Assembly: GCA_020630775.1 (NCBI GenBank)
Contig: JAHDIN010000006.1
Span: 1-64,000 of the forward strand
Reading direction: 5' to 3'
Length of the DNA: 64,000 bases
DNA from: Saprospiraceae bacterium
GTDB taxonomy: Bacteria; Bacteroidota; Bacteroidia; Chitinophagales; Saprospiraceae
The stretch's first letter is position 1; every line of letters begins with the position of its first letter. The notes under the pieces were generated by a model that made no database searches, was not told the DNA's origin, and saw only the letters and a program-made list of their open reading frames with translations. Shown piece after piece: positions 35,531 through 43,691 of this stretch. Position numbers and translations under genes: made by a program.

Positions 35531-35980
35531 TTATCCTTTTAGTCTTGGATCGAAGTTGAAATCTTCGACTTGCGTTATTTTAATTTTTTGAAAATCATGG
35601 TGATTTGGATTTATCAAATAATTGTGTTCCATTTTAATGATCGCAGAAGGGACTTTTAGAATTGGATATTTTGAATCATCTATCCACTCATCACCAATTT
35701 TTTGGCATTCGCTATAATTTTCATATTCATACCACTTTTGTGAAAGTTGACTTTGTTTAACTTCTTTGATCTGCAAATCCTTAGGAATCTCAATTTTCAT
35801 AGTTTTAAATACTTGATTCAATCCTTCACCACTTCTATGTACTAGATTTTCAAGACTTGCTAATGCTCTTGTCTTAGAAGTATAAACTACGAAGACTCCT
35901 TTGGAATTCCATCTACCTGGATAACCTGATCCTTTAAGAGACTTCGACCATTTTTTAGTTGTTATTCTATAAACTTCCAT
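35531..35980 (-). CDS. RES-domain toxin (NAD+ phosphorylase family)
   Basis: All 149 residues form a RES domain. The N-terminal Arg is in MEVYRITTKKW. GSGYPGRWNSKG, TSKTRALASLENLVHRSG and the terminal KVPSAIIKMEHNYLINPNH follow. The family degrades NAD+ by phosphorolysis and stops growth when unopposed. It is encoded 2 bp downstream of its Xre/MbcA-type antitoxin, in the usual antitoxin-first order. Confidence 0.92.
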   Translation of the reverse strand: MEVYRITTKKWSKSLKGSGYPGRWNSKGVFVVYTSKTRALASLENLVHRSGEGLNQVFKTMKIEIPKDLQIKEVKQSQLSQKWYEYENYSECQKIGDEWIDDSKYPILKVPSAIIKMEHNYLINPNHHDFQKIKITQVEDFNFDPRLKG

Positions 35981-35982
35981 TT

Positions 35983-36402
35983 TTAGGCAAGTGCACCAAA
36001 TTCGATTCTAATTAATTCTTCTTCTATTAAATCAATGCCAGTATTCGTGTTCATCAATGTGATTGGAACTTGGTCACCTAATCCATAGGCTGGTTTATTA
36101 AGCCATAACATAAATGTGTTCATGGTCGAAAATATTTCAATTCCTTTGTTGAAAAGTTTAAGCAGTTTTAATGCTATTTCACTATTTCGTGGGTTAAGTT
36201 TTTTCTTTTCCCTTTGGTATCTAAGCATAGTTTTCAATGATATGTCGAATACTTGTTCGGCTAGAAAATTTCGATTCATGCCGGAGATTTCAACTAATTC
36301 AGAAAATATGACAGAATTAACTCCTTTATTGGCGCTTTTAACAATTGATAAGTCACTATTTATAGATGATTTGTACTTGGATAATACTTTAGCTGCAGTC
36401 AT
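35983..36402 (-). CDS. Xre/MbcA/ParS-type antitoxin of the RES toxin
   Basis: The 139-residue protein has the Xre-like HTH region (FSELVEISGMNRNFLAEQVF then DISLKTMLRYQREKKKLNP) and the C-terminal toxin-binding (DUF2384) part ending MLWLNKPAYGLGDQVPITLM followed by NTNTGIDLIEEEL. It neutralises the RES toxin and probably represses the operon. Confidence 0.9.
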   Translation of the reverse strand: MTAAKVLSKYKSSINSDLSIVKSANKGVNSVIFSELVEISGMNRNFLAEQVFDISLKTMLRYQREKKKLNPRNSEIALKLLKLFNKGIEIFSTMNTFMLWLNKPAYGLGDQVPITLMNTNTGIDLIEEELIRIEFGALA

Positions 36403-36469
36403 GACTTGTAAGTTTTCTTAAATATATAGAAAAATGTCCAGCAAGTCAAGACATATTTCTAATCTCTAA

Positions 36470-36883
36470 TTATTGATAACGGCAGTTTGTGCAAATGCCT
36501 TCCGACTTAGTTTCATTTCCCATTTGTAATTCTTCACTGTTAAAAACATAACCTTCAAAAGCCACTTTTTCCCAGTTCAGTCCTTTGGCTTCTCCTTTTT
36601 TGATTATTTGCTGAAAGTTCTCTTTAATCTTCTGATTCAATGTTTGTATGGCTTTGTCTAGTTCAGCGTCTTCAATGCCAGATTTTCTACTTCTAAGATT
36701 CACTAATTCTAAGTAATGCTCTTTTTTAAAAAGTACCTTCTCTAAGTCTGAAAATGATTTCAATTTAAATGCATCAACAACTTCTAGTAAAGAAATCTCG
36801 ACTTTATTTTTATCAATATTTTGAGCTTGAATATTTAGTTGCATTAAAAGGGAAACTGTTAATAAGATTAATACTTTTTTCAT
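36470..36883 (-). CDS. Small secreted helical protein
   Basis: The 137 residues start with a signal peptide (VLILLTVSLLMQLNIQAQNI). The mature domain is helical (ISLLEVVDAFKLKSFSDLEK, then a charged helix to IIKKGEAKGLNWEKV). It ends in a Cys-x-x-Cys pair (GICTNCRYQ) that could form a disulphide or bind a metal. No family is recognised. An attC-like palindrome lies just upstream of its start. Confidence 0.65.
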   Translation of the reverse strand: MKKVLILLTVSLLMQLNIQAQNIDKNKVEISLLEVVDAFKLKSFSDLEKVLFKKEHYLELVNLRSRKSGIEDAELDKAIQTLNQKIKENFQQIIKKGEAKGLNWEKVAFEGYVFNSEELQMGNETKSEGICTNCRYQ

Positions 36884-36895
36884 GTTTTTTTATTG

Positions 36896-36966
36896 CTGAG
36901 AACAGATTTTGTGTACCTAGCATCTCAGATGAGGGAGGATATTCCGTAGTTAAAACTTGTTCTGAG
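36896..36966. repeat. attC-like imperfect palindrome (71 bp)
   Basis: CTGAGAAC (36896-36903) faces GTTCTGAG (36959-36966), with a core GATGAGGGAGGATAT. The same core type appears at 43692-43766 (GATGAAGGGGAGATATGCTG). The AAC...GTT ends and the nested arms resemble integron attC sites. Confidence 0.45.
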
Positions 36967-37068
36967 TAGACTTTTACTTGTTTAAGTGATTTAAATTAAT
37001 CAATGGTTTTGTATTTCCTATAAATAGATTAATCTTTTCATTGCCTTTAAATGAAAGTTAATTGGTAA

Positions 37069-37137
37069 CTATAGAACCTTAACCAGTCTACGATTTATTC
37101 CATTGGTCATTAGCACCTTCAAAATCATATAGCTATC
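37069..37137 (-). pseudogene. Possible T9SS tail remnant
   Basis: A 22-residue frame bounded by stops (DSYMILKVLMTNGINRRLVK, ending VL) resembles the end of a T9SS type-A sorting domain (GxYxLKVxTxxGxxxxKLV). It is very short, so chance is possible. Confidence 0.2.
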
Positions 37138-37148
37138 CTACTTATATC

Positions 37149-37552
37149 TCAAATCGTAAATTCCAAAAAGAAATTAAATGATCTAGGTATTCCTACTTTT
37201 TGAAGATTGCCAAGTTCCGTAGGGTTCGCTAAGAAATTGATAAAATATTGACTTTTAATAATGTTTTGCCTGTCAAAAAGATTATTGACTTGTATATGCC
37301 CATAGAATGTTTTCGATTCTTTCTAAATGGAAATAATTTCAGCATAAGATCAACGCGATGGTAATCGTCCACGCGTTGATCCAATAGTTCTTCTAATATT
37401 ATAGAAGTCTGCATTCCATCCATGGCTAATCCATTGGCTTGTGTAAATGGACGTCCTATCGCATAATTGTATTGGATTGTCCCCGAAAACAAATTTGATT
37501 TATATTCGTATGACGCGTTAAACCTATGCGGCTGAGAAAAAGGACTTGTCAC
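37149..37552 (-). pseudogene. C-terminal fragment of a TonB-dependent receptor, frameshifted
   Basis: From about 37552 the minus strand reads FSQPHRFNASYEYKSNLFSG and QYNYAIGRPFTQANG, then QRVDDYHRVDLMLKLFPFRK. These are typical strands near the end of a TonB-dependent receptor barrel. After HSMGIY the frame breaks near 37300. In the next frame QVNNLFDRQNIIKSQYFINF continues to GIPRSFNFFLEFTI and a TGA at 37149, the expected barrel end. The N-terminal plug and most of the barrel are absent and a stop lies directly upstream, so this is a decayed fragment. Confidence 0.7.
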
Positions 37553-37682
37553 TTACTAAAAAAGGTTGATACTTATCAAGTTATAAATAAATTATTAATT
37601 CCATGATTCTGTAATTGAATGCTTGCCCCACTTTTTGTAATCGTACTTTCCCTTTGCGTGAGCTTGACAAGGTGTCATCAGT

Positions 37683-37856
37683 TCACAACTGTATACAAGT
37701 GTTCTGAGTGGAACATAGGATTCGGTTGTTTGAGCCGGCATACCATTCGCCGTTTAGCTTGAAGAGGTGGTTGAGTTCACCGTCTTCGTAGACTCTTTGG
37801 TTATGTTTATTTGGATAAGTTGTGTTTATAAGATTTAATTCCTTAGTGGTTCCCAT
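37683..37856 (-). CDS. Small ORF overlapping the end of a lipoprotein gene
   Basis: A 57-residue frame (start MGTTKELNLINTTYPN) overlaps the last 22 bp of the upstream gene and contains a YwqK/MORN-like segment (DGELNHLFKLNGEWYA). In another frame, 37741 to 37595 encodes 48 residues ending KGKYDYKKWGKHSITESWN. The two together may be the pieces of one frameshifted gene. Weak support. Confidence 0.3.
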   Translation of the reverse strand: MGTTKELNLINTTYPNKHNQRVYEDGELNHLFKLNGEWYAGSNNRILCSTQNTCIQL

Positions 37857-38479
37857 CTTACTGGTTGTCCAGTTGTCAATTTTATCAGTGCTTCTATTGC
37901 TGCGTTTTCGCTGCCGTATTCTTTGATGTACTTTTTCTTTATAAGCGCTCTTGACATATTAAATTTTGGATGTTCTTTGTTAGGATTTATTTTCCATTGC
38001 CCCTCCTCTTTTACAAACTGGTTGCTCTTTTTAGTAATCAACATATTGAATATGCCATACGCAACTTCTTTGTCTGTAAAGATTATGTCACTCAATCCTG
38101 CATCTGTTGAGATTAAGAAGTTGTCTGTTGTTTCTAGTTCATTAAAAGCCTTTTCAAAAGTATTTAGTTGGTCGTCGGATAGATTTAAGGAGTCAATTAT
38201 AATTCTTCTAGTTAGTACATTTAATTTATCAGCAAAACTGAGTTTGTTTATTTCATTTCTATTTCCTCGAATTGATAAATCAAGATGTCTTAAATACGCA
38301 TCCTTGTACTCTTTTGAGAGTAACTTGTCCTTTTCAGCCATTGTTGTTGGGCTATAGTAAGTAGTCCAAGTTTCTTCAATTTGCTTTTTGTCTTCTATGG
38401 TGCCTTCGACAGCGCAACTGAGTAGGGATGTGAATAGTATGAAGGCTATGCTAAGTGTTTTGTTATTTAGTTTTTGCAT
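37835..38479 (-). CDS. Lipoprotein, unknown function
   Basis: The 214-residue protein has a lipoprotein signal (IAFILFTSLLSCAVEG) and a helical mature domain (ETWTTYYSPTTMAEKDKLLS, LDLSIRGNRNEINKLSFADK, LNVLTRRIIIDSLNLSDDQL). It ends in a more ordered part (FVKEEGQWKINPNKEHPKFN). This pattern recalls uncharacterised Bacteroidota lipoproteins; no named domain is recognised. Confidence 0.65.
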   Translation of the reverse strand: MQKLNNKTLSIAFILFTSLLSCAVEGTIEDKKQIEETWTTYYSPTTMAEKDKLLSKEYKDAYLRHLDLSIRGNRNEINKLSFADKLNVLTRRIIIDSLNLSDDQLNTFEKAFNELETTDNFLISTDAGLSDIIFTDKEVAYGIFNMLITKKSNQFVKEEGQWKINPNKEHPKFNMSRALIKKKYIKEYGSENAAIEALIKLTTGQPVRWEPLRN

Positions 38480-38503
38480 TTGTTATTTATGATTAATTTC
38501 TAT

Positions 38504-38583
38504 TTTTAACTGCTATGAAACTGTCTCCTGTAGATGGTGTTGCCAATATTTTTTGGCTGTGATCATCTTTCGAATTGTTAGGG
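38504..38583. repeat. attC-like imperfect palindrome (80 bp), weak
   Basis: TTTTAAC (38504-38510) and GTTAGGG (38577-38583) enclose nested arms AGATG/CATCT and GCCAA/TTGGC. The plan matches attC sites, but the core differs from the other copies and it lies 137 bp from the next gene stop. Confidence 0.3.
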
Positions 38584-38719
38584 TTTATTTTTTTTTTTTT
38601 TTCATATACAATTTTGAACTAAACTATTACTAAATGCCTCAAAGTTTTTGAGTAGTCAAAAACTGAATATTTACAAATACTATCTGCTGAACTTACCGTG
38701 ATCTCGCTTTAGAAATAGC

Positions 38720-39013
38720 TCAAGATCTGAATTTATGAATAAAAATAAGCATACAGATTATAAAGTAAATTGTTCCAATTCCTAAAGAAAAAATGAGTAA
38801 CCCTGGAATTACTATTCCAATATTTCTAATAATAAAAGAAATGTTAGTACCTAATAAGGCAGCAAATAATGAAGCGAAAAAAGAGGTTAAGAGTGTTAGC
38901 CCATACACTGATAGTTTTGATCGATGTTCACTCACAGCCGAAAACAAAATGTATATAGCAACAAAATTTATAATTAACGAAATTGTAATGTCAGTTGATG
39001 TGCCGTAGTTCAT
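38720..39013 (-). CDS. Three-TM small membrane protein
   Basis: The 97 residues carry three to four hydrophobic segments (ITISLIINFVAIYILFSAV, LSVYGLTLLTSFFASLFAAL, GIVIPGLLIFSLGIGTIYFI) and end in a short basic tail. It is an inner-membrane protein of unknown function. Confidence 0.6.
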   Translation of the reverse strand: MNYGTSTDITISLIINFVAIYILFSAVSEHRSKLSVYGLTLLTSFFASLFAALLGTNISFIIRNIGIVIPGLLIFSLGIGTIYFIICMLIFIHKFRS

Positions 39014-39170
39014 ATTCGTTGTTTGAAGGTTTAAAATTTATAGACTATCTTTTTTGGTGAATCTTAGTTCTATTGGATTTTCTTTACGTATTATCAAGAG
39101 TTGGTCAGTCAAATCCATTTTTTTACACCGGAGCATAAAAGTAAAATTTTGATTTTATTTACTTAAAAGT

Positions 39171-39236
39171 TTTCACTGACTGATAATTATATGCGGGGGA
39201 TGCCTGCAGGGAGTATTCCGTCTTAGATGATATTGT
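39171..39236. repeat. Degenerate member of the attC-like family
   Basis: CTGCAGGGAGTATTCCGT lies just downstream of the stop at 39245 and resembles the core of the 36896 element (GAGGGAGGATATTCCGTAG). The outer arms are degraded. Confidence 0.25.
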
Positions 39237-39244
39237 CGAAATTT

Positions 39245-39937
39245 TCATTTCCAAAATTCCCACCATTTTTTTCTTTTTCTTCTTTTACCTTTTAGAGAAA
39301 TGAGAGTATCAACCGCTTCTTTAAATGTTAGCTGAGTTTCATTCCCATGCGAGTCTATAGCGTAAAATGATGTTAATTCGTTATTTATTTTTTCCTCAAC
39401 CTCTACTCTAATGGATTTTATGAGTTTGACTAAATCTTCATCTTCAATTCTTTCGCATATAATTTCGTGAGTTGCATACTCATTTCCTGAGTCACTAAAA
39501 ATATGGGTATCTTCATTTGTTTCTGTGATTTTCAAAGTATTCTTACTAAGGAATTCTAGTTTTCCTATCCAAAAATCTTCATCAGATATATAACCAAGAT
39601 TACTGTCAGAATAATATTCATCATAATTGTATGGGAATGAACCTGACCTATTTCTATTATCAACATGATAGATTTCGATCATAATGGAATTGTCATTCGA
39701 TTCATCTTTTTTTAAGTATAGAATGTAATTATTGAATTCATGTTCGCTCGCCAAATTGTCCTTAAAAACTGAATCATAAAGTACTGAATACGACTTGTTC
39801 AAGTCCCAAACCTTTGTGTTTGAAATGACGTTATTGTCTAGGTTTTTATAATCTATCTTTATTTCTGTATTTATTACTTTTGAATCCCACGATATGATTT
39901 TCCAAATACCAATCGCTTCTTCATACTTAATTTTCAT
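39245..39937 (-). CDS. Hypothetical acidic protein
   Basis: The 230 residues carry no signal peptide. The first 150 are beta-rich with a lipocalin-like start (EEAIGIWKIISWDSKVINTE) and several Asp/Asn/Tyr-rich loops. The C-terminus is helical and ends in a strongly basic, Trp-rich tail (GKRRKRKKWWEFWK), as seen in some short-tailed bacterial proteins. The gene pairs with the next one upstream (26 bp gap). No family is recognised. Confidence 0.6.
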   Translation of the reverse strand: MKIKYEEAIGIWKIISWDSKVINTEIKIDYKNLDNNVISNTKVWDLNKSYSVLYDSVFKDNLASEHEFNNYILYLKKDESNDNSIMIEIYHVDNRNRSGSFPYNYDEYYSDSNLGYISDEDFWIGKLEFLSKNTLKITETNEDTHIFSDSGNEYATHEIICERIEDEDLVKLIKSIRVEVEEKINNELTSFYAIDSHGNETQLTFKEAVDTLISLKGKRRKRKKWWEFWK

Positions 39938-39962
39938 TTTGAATTTTTTATTTAATGGTAAA

Positions 39963-40544
39963 TTACCAATCTGACGCTGTTATTTCAACTAAGTATTCAT
40001 TTTTAATTGCTATGGTAAGCGCACTTATTATCATTGAAATTGAATCAAGAGACCAGGTGTAGTCAAATAAAATACGTTTAAATTTGTCATCGCTAATTTC
40101 TTTTTGCTGTTGAGGAATTTGGATTGATTTTTTATTTGGCAAGAAGCTAAGTAGGTTCCTAGGTTTGTCTTGAATAGTTGACTTTAATTCCGATATGTTA
40201 TCCAATAGGCTTTGGCGATATTCTGCTAAGTTCAAGTTGAACTCTTTAATTAGATTTGATCTTATCTTAAGCCAAATATTTAGAAGTTCATTTGGATCTT
40301 GAACATTAGGAGTTATACGAGCATAGCCTTCAGATACAGATAAACTATTTTCGTCGAAATAAATCTTCATTATCTTCATTTCCTCATCAGTAAAACCTCC
40401 ATGCTTTTCAGGATCAAAATAAGCACCGCTTCCACCGATTAAGCCATAAATAAAATTATCAGCCCTACCTTCTAGAGTGTATCTATTTATTAGATCAAGG
40501 TCTTTTGAAAAATAAGCGATGTTGCAATTTGTTGAAACTCCCAT
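39963..40544 (-). CDS. Hypothetical cytoplasmic protein
   Basis: This 193-residue protein has no signal. It starts MGVSTNCNIAYFSKDLDLIN and includes a Gly-rich loop (FIYGLIGGSGAYFDPEKHGG), an acidic segment and a long amphipathic helix (FNLNLAEYRQSLLDNISELK). The C-terminus is hydrophobic. It forms a two-gene unit with the 39245 gene and sits between two attC-like elements. Function unknown. Confidence 0.6.
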   Translation of the reverse strand: MGVSTNCNIAYFSKDLDLINRYTLEGRADNFIYGLIGGSGAYFDPEKHGGFTDEEMKIMKIYFDENSLSVSEGYARITPNVQDPNELLNIWLKIRSNLIKEFNLNLAEYRQSLLDNISELKSTIQDKPRNLLSFLPNKKSIQIPQQQKEISDDKFKRILFDYTWSLDSISMIISALTIAIKNEYLVEITASDW

Positions 40545-40565
40545 GTTATTTCATTTTTAATTATT

Positions 40566-40634
40566 TATTACGGATAATTGTATTAGTGTCTCTCGACGAA
40601 AGGAGATATATGCTGTCAGTCTCTATTGCTATCT
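40566..40634. repeat. attC-like family member, degenerate ends
   Basis: TTACGGAT...CTCTCGACGAAAGGAGATATATGCTG aligns with the 46108-46180 element along its whole length. The right end reads TTGCTATC instead of TTGTTAGAG, so a cleavage-type GTT is lost. It overlaps the TAG stop at 40629. Confidence 0.4.
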
Positions 40635-41588
40635 CTCATTATTCAATTTTTTTAATACTTCTTTATAATCTAAATATTCGTCTTTGACTTCATAAATTAG
40701 TTCTCCTTCTTTGTCATAGTACTTGAAAGTTCCAATAGGTTTTCCCTTGCTGAATGCACCTTCTATTTTAAGTTGATTAGTGGGATAATGATTTATCCAA
40801 TACTTTCCATCTTTCTGACCATTTATGTAAAAGCATGAATAGTGCCTCGTAAAGTGTTGACCATGCTTCTTGCCGTTCTTGTACAACTGTTGAGAAGTTA
40901 GTTCTCCTTTTTGATTATATGATTTTGAAGATTCTAGGCGGCTTTTTCTATCGTATATATTTATAGATTTGATTTTGCCAATGTATGAAGGAACAAAACC
41001 ATTTGGTATTGTTTCGTGATTTGGAGGTATGTGAAAAAGTATGCTTTGTTTTACTATTTTATTTTTTTTAAAAGTTGCAATTTGCTTTATGAAACCATAT
41101 TGGTCATAGAATTTCCATTCTCCTTCTCTTTGTTGTTTATTCACCTTTCCTTCTGCAATGAGTATTGAATCTTTGGAATAGAATTTTGTATATCCTCTAA
41201 TTTTGGATAATTTTTTGATTTCTTCAATTTCAAATTCTTTCTTTTTATTTTTCATAGAACTGCGATAACAACCATCTGTGTAAAATGGTATGCCTTCTTT
41301 TTCGTCCCCATACATTATCCATTTTTGACCGACTTCAAATGTTGCCATGATACCACAGTAGTAGTCACATTTTGAATCTGTATATGCTTTTTCATCCGTC
41401 AAGTTTCCTTTATAGTTTTCAATTATCTTAAAGTAAACTCTGCATTCTTCAACTTTGGTTACTTCTCCTTCAAAAATGTATTTGGAATTGAAGTAGTGAT
41501 TAGGTTCAAATTCAGAGTATGAGCAATAGCAAGCCAGTAAATTCGAATTTAAAAAGAGAATAATTATTAATGCATTTATTTGTTTCAT
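40629..41588 (-). CDS. TIMP-like domain fused to YwqK/MORN-like repeats, secreted
   Basis: From the ATG at 41588 (an alternative lies three codons upstream) the protein has 319 residues. The signal ends in LLACYCSYSEFEP, giving a mature CxC start like TIMP/netrin domains, followed by YIFEGEVTKVEECRVYFKII and several Cys. After residue 140, YwqK/MORN-like repeats appear (GEWKFYDQYGFIKQIATFKK, GQHFTRHYSCFYINGQKDGK, GTFKYYDKEGELIYEVKDEY). This combines features of the 29523 and 34675 proteins. It lies in the accessory block; function unknown. Confidence 0.65.
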   Translation of the reverse strand: MKQINALIIILFLNSNLLACYCSYSEFEPNHYFNSKYIFEGEVTKVEECRVYFKIIENYKGNLTDEKAYTDSKCDYYCGIMATFEVGQKWIMYGDEKEGIPFYTDGCYRSSMKNKKKEFEIEEIKKLSKIRGYTKFYSKDSILIAEGKVNKQQREGEWKFYDQYGFIKQIATFKKNKIVKQSILFHIPPNHETIPNGFVPSYIGKIKSINIYDRKSRLESSKSYNQKGELTSQQLYKNGKKHGQHFTRHYSCFYINGQKDGKYWINHYPTNQLKIEGAFSKGKPIGTFKYYDKEGELIYEVKDEYLDYKEVLKKLNNER

Positions 41589-41682
41589 TTTTATCATTTC
41601 TTTTCATTTTGTGATTACCGAATGGTGATATGGAGCGGACGCTGCGATAGCAAGTCTGATTCATATAACTTATTATGCATAG

Positions 41683-42447
41683 TTATTTTTTGATTTTTGA
41701 ACGAACCTTATTCTGTGATGCAATTTGCTTCGCCATATTTTTAATTCTTTTTGATTTTTTATCATACAATATCTTTAAGGCTTCTTCAATAATTTCGTAA
41801 GCATCTAACAAATCGCTTTTAGTTAAATGTCCTATATGACTTCCTTCATTGCCAATAATTTTGTTAGCCATCAATAATTCTCCAATTTTTTTATTCTTCT
41901 TGTTTTTGTAATTTTCAATTCTTTGATGAAGGTTTGGGAAAGCGATGAATTTTCCTTTTTTGGTTTTAAATTTTTTGGGAGACTTAATTTCATTTAGTAA
42001 ATGTTCAATTGCGTTTCTCAGTCTATTAGCTGCTGATTTTAAATCTGAAAAAAAAATATTAAATGATAAGTCTAATTCATTAACAACACTTTCAGGATAC
42101 TCTTTCTTAATTTTAAATATTCTTAAGTTAGGATGCAGTGATCGGAATTCGTATTCCATCTCCATGAACTCTTTATTGAATGATGTAACATCTGAGTAAA
42201 CAAAAAACTTCTCTTCACTAAATCCATTGAAAGTAATTCTCCAAAAACATTTATTACATTTTAATATACCAGCTACTAAGAATTTTGCTCCTTTTGTAAT
42301 CAATCGCTTTCTACTCTTTGGCTCTCTTTGTTCATAAGTATATGAAGCTTCGCTTTCGATATTTAGTTTCGTGGAATTGCAATTAGGGCAAGGCAATTCT
42401 TCTATTTCTTGAGTTGTCATTCTTGTTTTCCAAATATCTCTGTTCAT
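41683..42447 (-). CDS. Zinc-ribbon DUF4145 protein
   Basis: The 254 residues start with a zinc ribbon formed by CPNCNSTKL and CNKCFWRITF. A DUF4145 domain follows (NELDLSFNIFFSDLKSAANR, LRNAIEHLLNEIKSPKKF, NEGSHIGHLTKSDLLDAYEI). DUF4145 proteins often sit beside restriction systems, as here with an Mrr remnant 15 bp upstream. The C-terminal tail is Lys-rich. The function is unknown; a role in nucleic-acid defence is inference. Confidence 0.8.
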   Translation of the reverse strand: MNRDIWKTRMTTQEIEELPCPNCNSTKLNIESEASYTYEQREPKSRKRLITKGAKFLVAGILKCNKCFWRITFNGFSEEKFFVYSDVTSFNKEFMEMEYEFRSLHPNLRIFKIKKEYPESVVNELDLSFNIFFSDLKSAANRLRNAIEHLLNEIKSPKKFKTKKGKFIAFPNLHQRIENYKNKKNKKIGELLMANKIIGNEGSHIGHLTKSDLLDAYEIIEEALKILYDKKSKRIKNMAKQIASQNKVRSKIKK

Positions 42448-42462
42448 TGTATTAATATTTTC

Positions 42463-42780
42463 TCAATCTTCTTCAAAAAAATCGTTATTAATTTCCTTTA
42501 CTTCATACATTGTTTTTACTTGAATCCCTACATTGTAGTGGTGCATTAAATCAACTAATTTGAGTCCGTCTATAAGTATTATTGAATGATGTGCTTCTCT
42601 TGCTTTTTTAATTGCAGAATTGTCAAATGTAGATGTTGTAATAAAGACTCCTTTTGTGGTGTCGCCACTCATCGCACCTATAAAGTTCCTAATATCCTTT
42701 TCACGTACTTTCTTTTCGGTATATCTTTTTGCTTGGGTATAAATTTTTTCAAGTCCAAGTTTGTCTTCATTAATTATGCC
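42463..42780 (-). pseudogene. Truncated Mrr-type restriction endonuclease
   Basis: A frame of 105 residues opens after a stop at 42781 without an upstream start. It reads NEDKLGLEKIYTQAKRYTEK, GVFITTSTFDNSAIKKARE, IILIDGLKLVDLMHHYNVG and YEVKEINNDFFEED. This is the C-terminal half of an Mrr-type PD-(D/E)xK nuclease with the QxK motif retained. The upstream part holding the catalytic Asp (GGxDG) and the N-terminal domain are missing. Only an internal ATG at 42672 could start translation, after the active site. Non-functional. Confidence 0.75.
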
Positions 42781-42941
42781 TTACCGTCAAAGAGAGTAAT
42801 TATAAAAGGAGAAATTCGATCTGGAATTTCATAAATTAACTTTAAAACACTTTCTAACTGTTCTCCTACATCATTATTCTTCATTAATTCTGAATAACCA
42901 GGAATATCTGTAAAAGCTATTATTCCTAATTTTCTTTGCAT
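42774..42941 (-). pseudogene. N-terminal stub of a class III nucleotide cyclase-like gene
   Basis: A 55-residue frame begins at the ATG 42941-42939, which overlaps the TAA of the upstream putAbiC-like gene by one base (TAATG), so it was translationally coupled. MQRKLGIIAFTDIPGYSELM is the opening strand of class III adenylate/guanylate cyclases (FTDIxGYS). The frame ends at 42774, where the Mrr remnant takes over. No metal-binding second Asp or substrate residues remain. A deletion seems to have fused two broken genes at about 42775-42782. The cyclase assignment rests on one motif. Confidence 0.5.
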
Positions 42942-43687
42942 TAAATTTTTTGAAACATTTTACCTAAATAGCCAACAAGTTCACTTAGTCTATTTGATTC
43001 AAATTTAAATTCTTCTTTTATCCAAGTTACTTCTTTTGTTTTTCTTTCTAGTTCATACACTTTACTTTCAATTATGTCTTTATAGTAAGATTGAATTATC
43101 ATGATAAGATGTTCTTTGTCATCTTTTGGAATATCAATGTTAATAATTTTCTGTTCTAAATACTTAATGAGAGAAAGTAAATGATTGATTTGTCTGAAAA
43201 AATAAATTTTGAATTCATTAGTTACTTGACCACTGTGAAAGTTTTGAGTGAACTCATGAATTGCATTGATTCCTTTTACAGTATAATATTCAAAAGACAT
43301 ATCTCCAAATCCTTTTCTTCTGTAAGATGGATTGTCATCTCGCATTCCCTGAAATTCCAAATTATTAATATCTTCTTTTATTTGACTATATAAAGTTTCA
43401 ATTTGATTTATCTCTCTATTGACACTCTGATCTTTTATTTCTTTTGTTAGCGCTTCCCTTTGTAATTTATTAGCTTCAAATTGTTGTTTAAATGAAAGGT
43501 ACACCAATACTGCTCCAAATAATCCTATTATTGGCGAAGTAATTCCTCCAATCGTATCGCCAATTTGACCTGTTTCACTTAGATCAAAATGTGGTAATAT
43601 GTTTACACGTGTAAAAACAAATACACAGGCAAAGCAAATCAGAATAATTCCTATTGTTAATAGTAGTATGTCTTTAATATTTTGCAT
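42941..43687 (-). CDS. putAbiC-like phage abortive-infection membrane protein
   Basis: The 248-residue protein has two N-terminal membrane helices (ILLLTIGIILICFACVFVFT and SPIIGLFGAVLVYLSFKQQF) separated by a short loop GQIGDTIGGI. A long cytoplasmic helical domain follows. This matches the putative phage abortive infection family (putAbiC). It lies between an attC-like element and the coupled cyclase-like stub. Defence by membrane damage is the family hypothesis. Confidence 0.72.
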   Translation of the reverse strand: MQNIKDILLLTIGIILICFACVFVFTRVNILPHFDLSETGQIGDTIGGITSPIIGLFGAVLVYLSFKQQFEANKLQREALTKEIKDQSVNREINQIETLYSQIKEDINNLEFQGMRDDNPSYRRKGFGDMSFEYYTVKGINAIHEFTQNFHSGQVTNEFKIYFFRQINHLLSLIKYLEQKIINIDIPKDDKEHLIMIIQSYYKDIIESKVYELERKTKEVTWIKEEFKFESNRLSELVGYLGKMFQKI

Positions 43688-43691
43688 AGTA

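Noticed and set aside
35415-35590. 58-codon plus-strand frame before and into the RES gene
   Set aside because: It overlaps the RES 3' end antisense, has no family features and no partner. Probably chance.
41610-41682. Nested palindrome ATATG...CATAT with GCT/AGC core downstream of the DUF4145 gene
   Set aside because: The position fits the attC-like series, but the sequence core differs and outer ends are absent. Left out of the family.
42672-42672. Internal ATG giving a 69-residue protein from the Mrr remnant
   Set aside because: The frame extends upstream as clear Mrr sequence, so the ATG is internal to a truncated gene and the product would lack the active site.
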